NCBI RefSeq assembly: GCF_019599045.1 | Contig: NZ_CP080623.1 | Span: 2,998,501 to 3,062,500 of the forward strand | Direction of reading: 5' to 3' | DNA from: Roseovarius sp. SCSIO 43702 | GTDB taxonomy: Bacteria; Pseudomonadota; Alphaproteobacteria; Rhodobacterales; Rhodobacteraceae | DNA length: 64,000 bases | Part shown: piece after piece, positions 18,174 to 26,062 of the stretch | Layout of the letters: each line of letters begins with the position of its first letter | Numbering within the stretch: position 1 is the first letter of the stretch | Made by a program: the position numbers and the translations under genes | Notes under the pieces: model-generated | Databases searched by the model: none | The model's input: the letters and a program-made list of their open reading frames with translations, nothing else | Told to the model about the DNA's origin: nothing

Positions 18174-19175
18174 ATGACCATCAAAGTCGGGATCAACGGG
18201 TTCGGCCGCATCGGCCGCTGCACGCTCGCGCATATCGCCCAGTCCGGGCGCGACGACATCGAGGTCACGAAGGTCAACGCCACCGGCCCGCTCGAGACCG
18301 CCGCGCATCTTCTCAAGTATGACAGCGTGCATGGTCGTTTCACGAACCCGATCGCGCTCGGCGACGGCACGATGGATCTGGGGCGCGGCCCGATGCAGAT
18401 GTTCTCGACCTACGAGATGGACGAGCTTGACTGGTCGGGCTGCGACGTGGTGCTCGAATGCACGGGCAAGTTCAACGACGGCGAGAAGGCGAAGACGCAT
18501 CTCGAGCGGGGCGCCGGCAAGGTGCTCCTCTCGGCGCCGGGCAAGAACGTGGACCGGACCGTGGTCATGGGCGTCAACGACGGCGACCTGACCGCCCAGG
18601 ACCGCATGGTCTCGAACGGCTCCTGCACGACGAACTGCCTCGCCCCGGTCGCCAAGGTCCTGCACGAGGCGATCGGCATCGAGAGCGGGATCATGACCAC
18701 GATCCACGCCTACACGGGCGACCAGCCCACGCTCGACCGGCGGCACAAGGATCTCTACCGCGCCCGCGCGGCGGCCATGTCGATGATCCCCACCTCCACC
18801 GGCGCCGCCAAGGCCCTGGGCGAGGTGTTGCCCGCGCTCAAGGGCAAGCTCGACGGCTCCGCCATCCGGGTGCCCACGCCCAACGTCTCGGCGGTAGACC
18901 TTACCTTCGTGGCGTCCCGCGAGGTGACCGAGGCGGAGGTGAACGCCGCCGTCGAGGCTGCGGCCTCGGGCCCGATGAATGGCATCCTGGGCTACGACCC
19001 CGAGCCCAAGGTCTCGATCGATTTCAACCATACCGAGGAAAGCGCGATCTTCGCGCCCGAACAGACCAAGGTGATCGGCGGCCGACTGGTGCGCGTTCTG
19101 GCCTGGTATGACAACGAATGGGGCTTCTCCGTGCGCATGGCCGACGTGGCCGTCGCGATGGGCAGGCTTGGCTGA
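18174..19175 (+). CDS. gap: Type I glyceraldehyde-3-phosphate dehydrogenase with altered coenzyme residue
   Basis: The protein has 333 residues and a GAGGAG ribosome site upstream. It catalyses the phosphorylating oxidation of glyceraldehyde 3-phosphate in central carbon metabolism. Visible are the NAD-binding GINGFGRIG (residues 6-14), catalytic Cys151 in SNGSCTTNC (Gly where Ala is usual), the His in HAYTGDQ, and the C-terminal WYDNEWGF. The strand-2 motif reads VNATGP: the Asp that normally follows this Asn and binds the adenosine ribose is Ala36. That suggests relaxed or NADP-leaning coenzyme use. Whether it serves glycolysis or gluconeogenesis is not decided by the sequence. Confidence 0.95.
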   Translation: MTIKVGINGFGRIGRCTLAHIAQSGRDDIEVTKVNATGPLETAAHLLKYDSVHGRFTNPIALGDGTMDLGRGPMQMFSTYEMDELDWSGCDVVLECTGKFNDGEKAKTHLERGAGKVLLSAPGKNVDRTVVMGVNDGDLTAQDRMVSNGSCTTNCLAPVAKVLHEAIGIESGIMTTIHAYTGDQPTLDRRHKDLYRARAAAMSMIPTSTGAAKALGEVLPALKGKLDGSAIRVPTPNVSAVDLTFVASREVTEAEVNAAVEAAASGPMNGILGYDPEPKVSIDFNHTEESAIFAPEQTKVIGGRLVRVLAWYDNEWGFSVRMADVAVAMGRLG

Positions 19176-19195
19176 GGACCGGCGCTTCTTGCGCG

Positions 19196-19236
19196 GATGC
19201 GTCCCGTCGGGCATACCCGGCGGGACGTTTCGCATC
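19196..19236. terminator. Strong hairpin after gap
   Basis: GATGCGTCCCGTCGGG pairs with CCCGGCGGGACG...CGCATC across a CATA loop, with one mismatch and a TTT bulge. It lies 20 bases after the gap stop and just before the 47-codon membrane gene. There is no long T-tract, so it may stabilise or attenuate a message rather than end it. Confidence 0.5.
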
Positions 19237-19253
19237 CGGGGGGCGCCCGCGCC

Positions 19254-19397
19254 ATGACCAACCGCATCGCGCTCGCGCTCGGGCTCATCATCTTGGTCCT
19301 TCTGGCCCTCGACCGCAGCTACCAGGACTGGGCCGGCACGCTCTTCGTTGCGCGCAAGTTCGCGGACATGATCGAATGGCTGGCCTTCTGGCGGTAG
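19254..19397 (+). CDS. Small single-pass membrane protein, 47 residues
   Basis: It starts at the ATG at 19254. Residues 5-19 (IALALGLIILVLLAL) form one membrane helix, followed by an amphipathic tail ending EWLAFWR. I believe similar tiny proteins follow gap in other Roseobacter-group genomes, which would support a real gene. There is no known function. It lies 78 bases after gap on the same strand, separated by a hairpin, and converges on coaD. Confidence 0.7.
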   Translation: MTNRIALALGLIILVLLALDRSYQDWAGTLFVARKFADMIEWLAFWR

Positions 19398-19409
19398 ATC
19401 GAGAAGGCC

Positions 19410-19910
19410 CTACGCCGACCCGTCGAATTTCTCTCGCAGCGCCTCGCGCACGGCCGGCGTCACGAACTTGCGCACGTCCCCGCCCAATCGCGCGATCTCC
19501 TTCACCAGCTTGGATGCGATCGCCTGATGTTCCGCGTCGGCCATCAGGAACACCGTCTCGACCCCGTCATCGAGCGCGCGGTTCATGCCGACCATCTGGA
19601 ACTCGTACTCGAAATCACCCACCGCGCGCAGCCCGCGGATCATGATCTGCGCGTTCACGTCCCGCGCGCAGTCGATCAGCAGGTTCTCGAACGGGTGCAC
19701 CACGATCTCGATGCCCGTCTGCTCGCCGAGCTTGGCGCATTCCGCCTCGATCATCGCGACCCGTTCCTCGAGGCAGAACAAGGGCCCCTTGTCGCGGTTG
19801 ATGGCCACCCCGATCACGAGACGGTCGACCAGGACCGCCGCCCGCCGGATGATGTCGATGTGGCCCAGCGTGATCGGGTCGAACGTTCCGGGGTAGAGGC
19901 CGATGCGCAT
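19410..19910 (-). CDS. coaD: Phosphopantetheine adenylyltransferase
   Basis: The protein has 166 residues from the ATG at 19910; the longer frame adds unrelated residues. It joins ATP and 4'-phosphopantetheine to dephospho-CoA in coenzyme A synthesis. The nucleotidyltransferase motif is TFDPITLGH near the N-terminus. RGLRAVGDFEYEFQM is the substrate loop, and the C-terminal region carries SSK-equivalent residues (IASKLVKEI). Its length is normal for the family. It is convergent with the small membrane gene. Confidence 0.96.
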   Translation of the reverse strand: MRIGLYPGTFDPITLGHIDIIRRAAVLVDRLVIGVAINRDKGPLFCLEERVAMIEAECAKLGEQTGIEIVVHPFENLLIDCARDVNAQIMIRGLRAVGDFEYEFQMVGMNRALDDGVETVFLMADAEHQAIASKLVKEIARLGGDVRKFVTPAVREALREKFDGSA

Positions 19911-20029
19911 CTGGTCGCTCCGTTTCGATGGTCCGGCGCAGGCAACACCGAGACGCCCCGCATTGCAAGGGGCCACGCCCGGAAAATTCCGGGTTTCCGG
20001 GGGTGAAGCCCGTCACGATGCCCGGCGCG

Positions 20030-20464
20030 TCACCGCCCCATGATCATCCCTTCGAGCGCGTCTTTCTCCATCGAAAGCTGGCTCAGCCGCGCCGACACCA
20101 CGTCGCCGATGGTCACGATCCCCGCCAGCTTTCCGTCCTCGACGACCGGCATGTGGCGAAAGCGGCCCTCGGTCATCCGCAGGAGCACCTGGTCGGAGGT
20201 ATCCTCGCGGCTGCAACAGACCGGGTTGCGCGTCATCAGGTCGGCCACCTTGTCCTCGAGACAGGTGGCACCCCGTGCGGCCAGCGACCGCACGATGTCG
20301 CGCTCCGACAGGATGCCCTCGATCGAGCTGCCATCGGTCGATACCACGAGTCCCCCGATCCGGCGCTCCGCGAGGATCGCCGCGGCCTCGGAAATGAGCA
20401 TGTCGGGCGTGGCCGTGATCACCTTGCCCCCGCCCTTGCCGCTCAGTATCTGGCTCACAAGCAT
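20030..20464 (-). CDS. CBS domain-pair protein
   Basis: The protein has 144 residues from the ATG at 20464, preceded by GAGGGAGAG. It is essentially a tandem CBS pair: VITATPDMLISEAAAIL...GILSERDIVRSL, then MTRNPVCCSREDT...GIVTIGDVV. These domains bind adenine nucleotides and act as energy or ligand sensors. No enzymatic domain is attached. The LysR gene lies 56 bases upstream on the same strand, so they may be co-transcribed. Confidence 0.88.
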   Translation of the reverse strand: MLVSQILSGKGGGKVITATPDMLISEAAAILAERRIGGLVVSTDGSSIEGILSERDIVRSLAARGATCLEDKVADLMTRNPVCCSREDTSDQVLLRMTEGRFRHMPVVEDGKLAGIVTIGDVVSARLSQLSMEKDALEGMIMGR

Positions 20465-20520
20465 AGCGTCTCTCCCTCGTGGTTGCTGGGTGTCAAGCGT
20501 CGTGCATCCCCCCCCACCTG

Positions 20521-21420
20521 TCAAGCCAGCGCCTCGAGCCGCGCCACCTCCCGCCGCATGCCCTCGGCCAGCGCCGCCGCGAACCGGTCGAGCCGCTCCA
20601 GCCGCAGGTTGTCGGCATGCCGGATGAGATAGAAGCTGCGCGTCAGGCTCACTTCGTGGGTCAGGATTCGCTCCACCCCCGGCGCCGAGGGAATGGCGAA
20701 GTCATGGACCACGCCCACGCCTGCGCCCTGCCGGATCCAGTTGAGCTGCACCGAGACCGAGTTCGAGGCCAGGTGCACCGCGTCAAGCCCCGCCTCGCTC
20801 AGGTAATCGAGTTCGCGGTCGAAGATCATGTCCTGGATGTATCCCACGATCCGGTGCCGCGAGAGGTCCCCGAGGGTGCGAATCGGCGGCGCGGCGTCGA
20901 GATAGGCGCGCGAGGCGGCCAGATGCAGCCGGTAATCGGTCAGCTTTTCGACCCGAAGCCGCCCCGCCGTCGGCGCGCTTACGCCGATCGCCATGTCGGC
21001 CTCGCGCTTGGACAGGTTGAAGACCCGCGGCAAGGCCACGATCTGCACCTCGAGATCCGGGTTCTGCGCGGCGATCGCGGCACAGACCTGCGGCAGGAGG
21101 AAATTGGCCGAGCCATCCGGCGCCCCCAGCCGGATCTGCCCCGTGAGCTGTCCGGCCTCGGCATCCAGTTCCTCGAAGGCGCGCGCCATCTCTTCCTCGG
21201 CGCGCGCGGCCTGCGCCATAAGGCGCTGGCCCTCGGGCGTGAGCGCGTAACCCTGCGGCGACCGCGCGAAAAGCAGCGCACCCAGGGCGCGCTCCAGCCG
21301 GGCGATGCGCCGGCCCACGGTCGCCGGATCGACCCGCAGGCTCCGGCCTGCCCCGGTCAGGCTCTCGGCCCGCGCCACGGCGAGAAACACCTTCAGATCG
21401 TCCCAGTTCGGTCTCGCCAT
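20521..21420 (-). CDS. LysR family regulator, probably of mmsA/valine catabolism
   Basis: The protein has 299 residues from the ATG at 21420 (MARPNWDDLKVF). The winged helix-turn-helix fills residues 5-62, with GRSLRVDPATVGRRIARLE as the recognition region. A periplasmic-binding-like effector domain follows. It is divergent from mmsA, the usual arrangement for a local LysR regulator. A perfect 8-bp dyad lies between them. Activation of mmsA by a branched-chain intermediate is an inference from position. Confidence 0.88.
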   Translation of the reverse strand: MARPNWDDLKVFLAVARAESLTGAGRSLRVDPATVGRRIARLERALGALLFARSPQGYALTPEGQRLMAQAARAEEEMARAFEELDAEAGQLTGQIRLGAPDGSANFLLPQVCAAIAAQNPDLEVQIVALPRVFNLSKREADMAIGVSAPTAGRLRVEKLTDYRLHLAASRAYLDAAPPIRTLGDLSRHRIVGYIQDMIFDRELDYLSEAGLDAVHLASNSVSVQLNWIRQGAGVGVVHDFAIPSAPGVERILTHEVSLTRSFYLIRHADNLRLERLDRFAAALAEGMRREVARLEALA

Positions 21421-21441
21421 CCGCTCTACCTCCACACGTGC

Positions 21442-21461
21442 GTCTTGCATTTCTGCAAGAC
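21442..21461. promoter_or_regulatory. Perfect operator-like dyad in the lysR-mmsA divergent region
   Basis: GTCTTGCA-TTTC-TGCAAGAC is an exact inverted repeat with 8-base arms, 22 bases before the LysR start and about 84 bases before the mmsA ATG. The position fits a LysR recognition site that also represses its own gene. A related TGCATTGC and CTGCAACG lie further toward mmsA. Confidence 0.6.
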
Positions 21462-21544
21462 CCCTTTTGATGCATTGCCTCTTTTCCTGTCAATTCTGCA
21501 ACGCTACCTTCTGCGCGACAGTTCTCGAACCGAGGAGACCGACC

Positions 21545-23044
21545 ATGCAGGACCTTCATCATTTCATCGACGGCAAGCGGACCAAGGGCAATTCCGACCG
21601 CTTCTCCGACGTCTACAACCCCGCCACCGGCGAGGTGCAGGCACGCACCCCCCTCGCCACCGTGGCCGAGCTCGACGCCGCAGTCGCCTCCGCCGCCAAG
21701 GCCCAGAAGGAATGGGCGACCGTCAACCCGCAGAAGCGGGCGCGGATCATGATGGAATTCGTCCGCCTGGTGAATCGCGACATGGACAAGCTCGCCGAGG
21801 CGATCAGCCGCGAACACGGCAAGACCCTGCCCGACGCGAAGGGCGACGTGCAGCGCGGCATGGAAGTCGTCGAATTCTGCATCGGCGCGCCGCATTTCCT
21901 CAAGGGCGAGTATTCCGGTGACGCCTCCACCGGCATCGACATCTATTCCATGCGCCAGCCGCTCGGCGTCGTGGCCGGTATCACGCCCTTCAACTTCCCC
22001 GCCATGATCCCGATGTGGAAGATGGGCCCCGCCCTCGCGGCCGGCAACGCGGTCATCATCAAGCCCAGCGAACGCGATCCCTCCTGCCCGCTCATGCTGG
22101 CCGAACTCTGGCAGGAAGCCGGACTTCCCGATGGTCTTTGCCAGGTCGTCAACGGCGACAAGGAGGTCGTGGACGCGATCCTCGACAACGACACGATCCA
22201 GGCCGTCGGTTTCGTCGGCTCGACGCCGATCGCGCAATACATCTACGGCCGCGCCTGCTCGAACGGGAAGCGCGCGCAGTGCTTCGGCGGCGCCAAGAAC
22301 CACATGATCATCATGCCCGACGCCGACATGGACCAGGCGGCGGATGCGCTCGTGGGCGCGGGCTACGGCGCCGCGGGCGAACGCTGCATGGCGATCTCGG
22401 TGGCGGTGCCGGTGGGCGACGAGACCGCCGACCGCCTCATCGAGAAGCTCGTGCCGCGCGTCGAGAAGCTCAAGGTCGGCCCCTACACCTCGGATACCGA
22501 GATGGATTACGGCCCCGTCGTCACCGCCGAGGCCAAGAAGCGCATCGAGGGCCTCGTGCAATCCGGCATCGACCAGGGCGCCGAGCTCGTCGTGGACGGA
22601 CGCGGCTTCTCGCTCCAGGGTTATGAGGACGGCTTCTTCGTGGGGCCCCACCTCTTCGACAAGGTCACGCCCGACATGGACATCTACAAGCAGGAGATCT
22701 TCGGCCCGGTCCTGTCGACCGTGCGCGCGGGTTCCTTCGAGGAGGCGCTCAAGCTCGCCTCCGATCACGAGATGGGCAACGGCACCGCGATCTTCACCCG
22801 CGACGGCGACGCCGCCCGTGAATACGCGGCCCGTGTCAACGTGGGCATGGTGGGCATCAACTTCCCCATCCCCGTTCCGCTCAGCTACTACACCTTCGGC
22901 GGCTGGAAGAAATCGGGCTTCGGCGACCTCAACCAGTATGGCCCCGATGCCTTCCGCTTCTACACCAAGACCAAGACGGTCACGTCCCGCTGGCCCTCCG
23001 GCATCAAGGAAGGCGGCGAGTTCCACTTCAAGCTCGCCGACTGA
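21545..23044 (+). CDS. mmsA: CoA-acylating methylmalonate-semialdehyde dehydrogenase
   Basis: The protein has 499 residues; GAGGAG lies upstream of the ATG. It converts methylmalonate semialdehyde to propionyl-CoA in valine degradation (and malonate semialdehyde to acetyl-CoA in inositol degradation). The aldehyde dehydrogenase fold shows ITPFNFPAMIPMWK (about 146-159), QCFGGAKNHM and the catalytic Cys281 in GERCMA. The short CoA-binding-type ending is typical of MmsA. It is divergent from the LysR gene and has its own terminator, so it is a single-gene unit separate from the downstream valine genes. Confidence 0.96.
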   Translation: MQDLHHFIDGKRTKGNSDRFSDVYNPATGEVQARTPLATVAELDAAVASAAKAQKEWATVNPQKRARIMMEFVRLVNRDMDKLAEAISREHGKTLPDAKGDVQRGMEVVEFCIGAPHFLKGEYSGDASTGIDIYSMRQPLGVVAGITPFNFPAMIPMWKMGPALAAGNAVIIKPSERDPSCPLMLAELWQEAGLPDGLCQVVNGDKEVVDAILDNDTIQAVGFVGSTPIAQYIYGRACSNGKRAQCFGGAKNHMIIMPDADMDQAADALVGAGYGAAGERCMAISVAVPVGDETADRLIEKLVPRVEKLKVGPYTSDTEMDYGPVVTAEAKKRIEGLVQSGIDQGAELVVDGRGFSLQGYEDGFFVGPHLFDKVTPDMDIYKQEIFGPVLSTVRAGSFEEALKLASDHEMGNGTAIFTRDGDAAREYAARVNVGMVGINFPIPVPLSYYTFGGWKKSGFGDLNQYGPDAFRFYTKTKTVTSRWPSGIKEGGEFHFKLAD

Positions 23045-23068
23045 GCGCCGAAACCGTCCCGTCCGATC

Positions 23069-23098
23069 AAGGGCCCTGCCACGCGCGGGGCCCTTTTT
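23069..23098 (+). terminator. Intrinsic terminator of mmsA
   Basis: AGGGCCC and GGGCCCT pair around an 11-base loop and are followed by TTTT. It lies 25 bases after the mmsA stop. Confidence 0.8.
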
Positions 23099-23277
23099 CC
23101 TTCCTTCATCCCGCCCAGATATCTCCGCCCGCTGCCGGCAGGCGCGCACAACCGCAATGAGGGGAAGCGCGGAAAGTTCGCGCCAATCGTCTTCGACTGC
23201 CCCGCCGGCGCGACATTTTCCCTTGGCAGCCCCCGGATTCCGCGCTTTCCTGAGCGGACCCCGACGGAAGGCATGCC

Positions 23278-24411
23278 ATGGCGATCACCGAACCCGACTT
23301 CACCATCGGCATCGAGGAGGAATATCTCCTTGTCGATCGCGACAGCATGGCGCTCGCCGAGGGGCCGCCCGACCTGATGGAGGCCTGCCAGTCCGAGCTT
23401 GGCGAGCAGGTCGCGCCCGAGTTCCTCAATTGCCAGATCGAGATCGGCACCCGCGTCTGCGCCACCGTCGGCGAGGCGCGCGAGGATCTGCGCCGCCTGC
23501 GTGCCTGCGTCTCGAAACACGCCGCGAAACACAATCTCGCGCCCATCGCCGCCTCCTGTCACCCGTTCTCGGACTGGCGCGATCAGAAGAACACCGACAA
23601 GGACCGCTACAACACGCTGAAAAGCGATCTCGCCGGCGTGGTGCGCCGGATGCTGATCTGCGGGATGCATGTTCACGTGGGCATCGACGACCCCGACCGC
23701 CGCACCGACCTGATGAACCAGCTCAGCTATTTCCTGCCGCATCTCCTGGCGCTCTCGTGCTCCTCGCCCTTCTGGCAGGGACAGGATACCGGCCTTGCCT
23801 GCTACCGGCTCACGATCTTCGACAACCTGCCCCGCACGGGCCTGCCGCCCCGGATGGACAGCTTCTCGGAATTCGAGCGCTCCGTCGCCACGCTCGTCGA
23901 TCTGGGCGTGATCGAGGACAGCTCCAAGATCTGGTGGGATCTGCGCCCCTCGTCCAAGTTTCCCACCATCGAATCGCGCATCTGCGACGTGCAGCCCCGG
24001 CTCGAGCACGCGCTCACCCTCGCGGCGCTCACGCAGGCGTTGACGCGGATGCTCTGGCGCCTCGCCACCCGCAATCAGCGCTGGCGCATCTACGATCCCT
24101 TCCTCGTGTCCGAGAACCGCTGGCGGGCCCAGCGTTACGGCACGGCGCGCGGTCTCATCGACTTCGGCCGTGGCGAGATCGTGGAGTTCGCCGACCTCCT
24201 CGAGGAGATGATCGCGCTCGTCGCCGAGGACGCGAGCCATTTCTCGGCCCTGCGCGAGGTCGAGGCAGCGCGCGAGATGGTCGCGACCGGCGGTTCCACC
24301 TCCCGCCAGCGCAGCGCCTATGAAGACGCCCTGTCACGCGGCGAGGACGAGGACGCAGCCCTGCGCGCCGTGGTCCGGCACCTCATCGAGGAATTCCACC
24401 ACGACCTCTAG
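23278..24411 (+). CDS. YbdK-type carboxylate-amine ligase (glutamate-cysteine ligase 2 family)
   Basis: The protein has 377 residues. It begins [12 protein letters not shown], the GCS2 signature with the ATP/Mg-binding glutamates, and carries the conserved GMHVHVGI and [11 protein letters not shown]. The family forms gamma-glutamyl amide bonds weakly in vitro; its natural substrate is not settled. It sits between mmsA and the acyl-CoA dehydrogenase, separated from mmsA by a terminator and from the next gene by 79 bases. It looks like an insertion in the valine cluster with no obvious pathway link. Confidence 0.9.
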   Translation: MAITEPDFTIGIEEEYLLVDRDSMALAEGPPDLMEACQSELGEQVAPEFLNCQIEIGTRVCATVGEAREDLRRLRACVSKHAAKHNLAPIAASCHPFSDWRDQKNTDKDRYNTLKSDLAGVVRRMLICGMHVHVGIDDPDRRTDLMNQLSYFLPHLLALSCSSPFWQGQDTGLACYRLTIFDNLPRTGLPPRMDSFSEFERSVATLVDLGVIEDSSKIWWDLRPSSKFPTIESRICDVQPRLEHALTLAALTQALTRMLWRLATRNQRWRIYDPFLVSENRWRAQRYGTARGLIDFGRGEIVEFADLLEEMIALVAEDASHFSALREVEAAREMVATGGSTSRQRSAYEDALSRGEDEDAALRAVVRHLIEEFHHDL

Positions 24412-24425
24412 GCCCGCCGCCCACC

Positions 24426-24454
24426 TTGCAACACTCCTGAAACATCTGGTAATT
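24426..24454 (+). promoter_or_regulatory. Possible promoter of the isobutyryl-CoA dehydrogenase operon
   Basis: TTGCAA and GTAATT are spaced by 17 bases in an unusually AT-rich patch 36 bases before the ATG at 24491. This is suggestive only. Confidence 0.3.
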
Positions 24455-24490
24455 AAACATGCGTTCAATTCCGCCACACCGGGGGCCAGC

Positions 24491-25639
24491 ATGGATTTCG
24501 CACTGACCGAGGAACAGACCGCCATCTTCGACATGGCCCATGCCTTCGGGCAGGATCGCATCGCGCCCAATGCGCGCGCGTGGGAGGCCGAGGGCACCAT
24601 TCCCAAGACCCTCTGGCCCGAGATCGCCGAGCTGGGTTTCGGCGGGCTCTACGTGAGCGAGGAGACGGGCGGCGCCGGCCTCACCCGGCTCGACGCGACG
24701 CTGGTGTTCGAGGCGCTTTCCATGGCCTGCCCCTCGGTGGCCGCGTTCCTCTCGATCCATAACATGTGCGCCAAGATGATCGACGGTTTCGGCAGCGACG
24801 AGCTCAAGTCGCGCGTCATGCCGGACGTGCTGTCGATGAAGACGGTGCTCTCCTACTGTCTCACCGAACCGGGCTCCGGCTCCGACGCCGCGGCACTCAG
24901 GACGCGCGCGGAACGCACGAATGACGGCTACACCCTCAACGGCACCAAGGCGTTCATCTCGGGCGGCGGCTATTCCGACGCCTATGTCGTCATATGCCGC
25001 ACCGGCGAGGACGGACCCAAGGGCATCTCGACACTGCTCGTCGAGGACGGCACGCCCGGGCTGAGCTTCGGCGGGCTCGAGGACAAGATGGGCTGGCGCA
25101 GCCAACCCACCGCGCAGGTCCAGTTCGATGACTGCAAGATCGCCGCCGCGAACCTCGTCGGCGAAGAGGGCAAAGGTTTCAAATACGCCATGGCGGGGCT
25201 CGACGGCGGGCGGCTCAATATCTCCGCCTGCTCGCTCGGCGCCGCGCAGACGGCGATGAACCTCACGCTCGACTACATGGCCGAGCGCAAGACCTTCGGC
25301 AAACCCATCTCGCAGCACCAGGCGCTGCAATTCCGCCTTGCCGAGAACGAGATCGAGCTCCAGGCCGCCCGCACCTTCCTGCGCCAGGCCGCGTGGAAGC
25401 TCGACACCGGCGCGCCCGACGCCACCAAGTTCTGCGCCATGGCCAAGAAATTCGTGACCGAGGCCGGAAGCCGCATCGTCAACGACTGCCTCCAGCTGCA
25501 CGGCGGCTACGGCTACCTCGCGGATTACGGCATCGAGAAACTGGTCCGCGACCTGCGCGTGCACGAGATCCTCGAAGGCACGAACGAGATCATGCGCCTC
25601 ATCGTCGCGCGCCACCTCATCGCGGAACACGCCTCCTGA
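24491..25639 (+). CDS. Acyl-CoA dehydrogenase, probable isobutyryl-CoA dehydrogenase
   Basis: The protein has 382 residues from ATG 24491 (MDFALTEEQ). It oxidises isobutyryl-CoA to methacrylyl-CoA in valine degradation, passing electrons to ETF. Visible are CLTEPGSGSDAAAL (FAD/substrate), the dimer region SQHQALQFRLAE, QLHGGYGYLADYGIEKLVRD and the catalytic Glu in LEGTNEIMR. The specificity call rests on the neighbours 3-hydroxyisobutyryl-CoA hydrolase and MmsB. It is the first gene of a four-gene run. Confidence 0.9.
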   Translation: MDFALTEEQTAIFDMAHAFGQDRIAPNARAWEAEGTIPKTLWPEIAELGFGGLYVSEETGGAGLTRLDATLVFEALSMACPSVAAFLSIHNMCAKMIDGFGSDELKSRVMPDVLSMKTVLSYCLTEPGSGSDAAALRTRAERTNDGYTLNGTKAFISGGGYSDAYVVICRTGEDGPKGISTLLVEDGTPGLSFGGLEDKMGWRSQPTAQVQFDDCKIAAANLVGEEGKGFKYAMAGLDGGRLNISACSLGAAQTAMNLTLDYMAERKTFGKPISQHQALQFRLAENEIELQAARTFLRQAAWKLDTGAPDATKFCAMAKKFVTEAGSRIVNDCLQLHGGYGYLADYGIEKLVRDLRVHEILEGTNEIMRLIVARHLIAEHAS

Positions 25640-25679
25640 TCGCGCCGTTTTCCCCGTGACCGCACAAAAGGAGGATGCC

Positions 25680-26057
25680 ATGATCCACTACGACGACGAA
25701 AACGGCCTTCTGCACCTCACCCTCTCGGGCCGGCTCACGACCGAGGATTACGACCGTTTCGAACCCGCGTTCGAGCGTATCCGGGCGCGGCACGAGGGCC
25801 GCATGCCCATGCTGGTCGAGATCACACCCGAATTCGACGGTTGGGACGTGGGCGCGCTCTGGCGTGACATGCAGATGGGTGTCGAGTATCGCAACGCCTT
25901 CTCGCGGATCGCGATGGTCGGTGCGCAGGACTGGCTGGACTGGGCCACCCGCATGGCCGACGGCCTCTTCCCGCAGGCCGAGATGCGCTATTTCGAGCCC
26001 GGCGACATCGCCGCCGCCCGCGCCTGGGCGCGCGGGGCGGCCGACATGAAGGAGTAG
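25680..26057 (+). CDS. SpoIIAA-like (STAS-related) small protein
   Basis: The protein has 125 residues from the ATG at 25680, with a very good AAGGAGG 5 bases upstream. It matches the SpoIIAA-like/DUF3478 family: a beta-alpha protein with MLVEITPEFDGWD and an acidic, tryptophan-rich second half. Members are proposed to bind lipids or partners; no enzymatic motif is seen. It lies 40 bases after the acyl-CoA dehydrogenase and 5 bases before the hydrolase, so it is part of the valine operon. Its role there is unexplained. Confidence 0.8.
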   Translation: MIHYDDENGLLHLTLSGRLTTEDYDRFEPAFERIRARHEGRMPMLVEITPEFDGWDVGALWRDMQMGVEYRNAFSRIAMVGAQDWLDWATRMADGLFPQAEMRYFEPGDIAAARAWARGAADMKE

Positions 26058-26062
26058 CGCGC

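Noticed and set aside
19978..19993. CCCGGAA/TTCCGGG hairpin between coaD and the CBS gene
   Set aside because: The loop would be only two bases and no T-run follows on the relevant strand, so a terminator is not supported.
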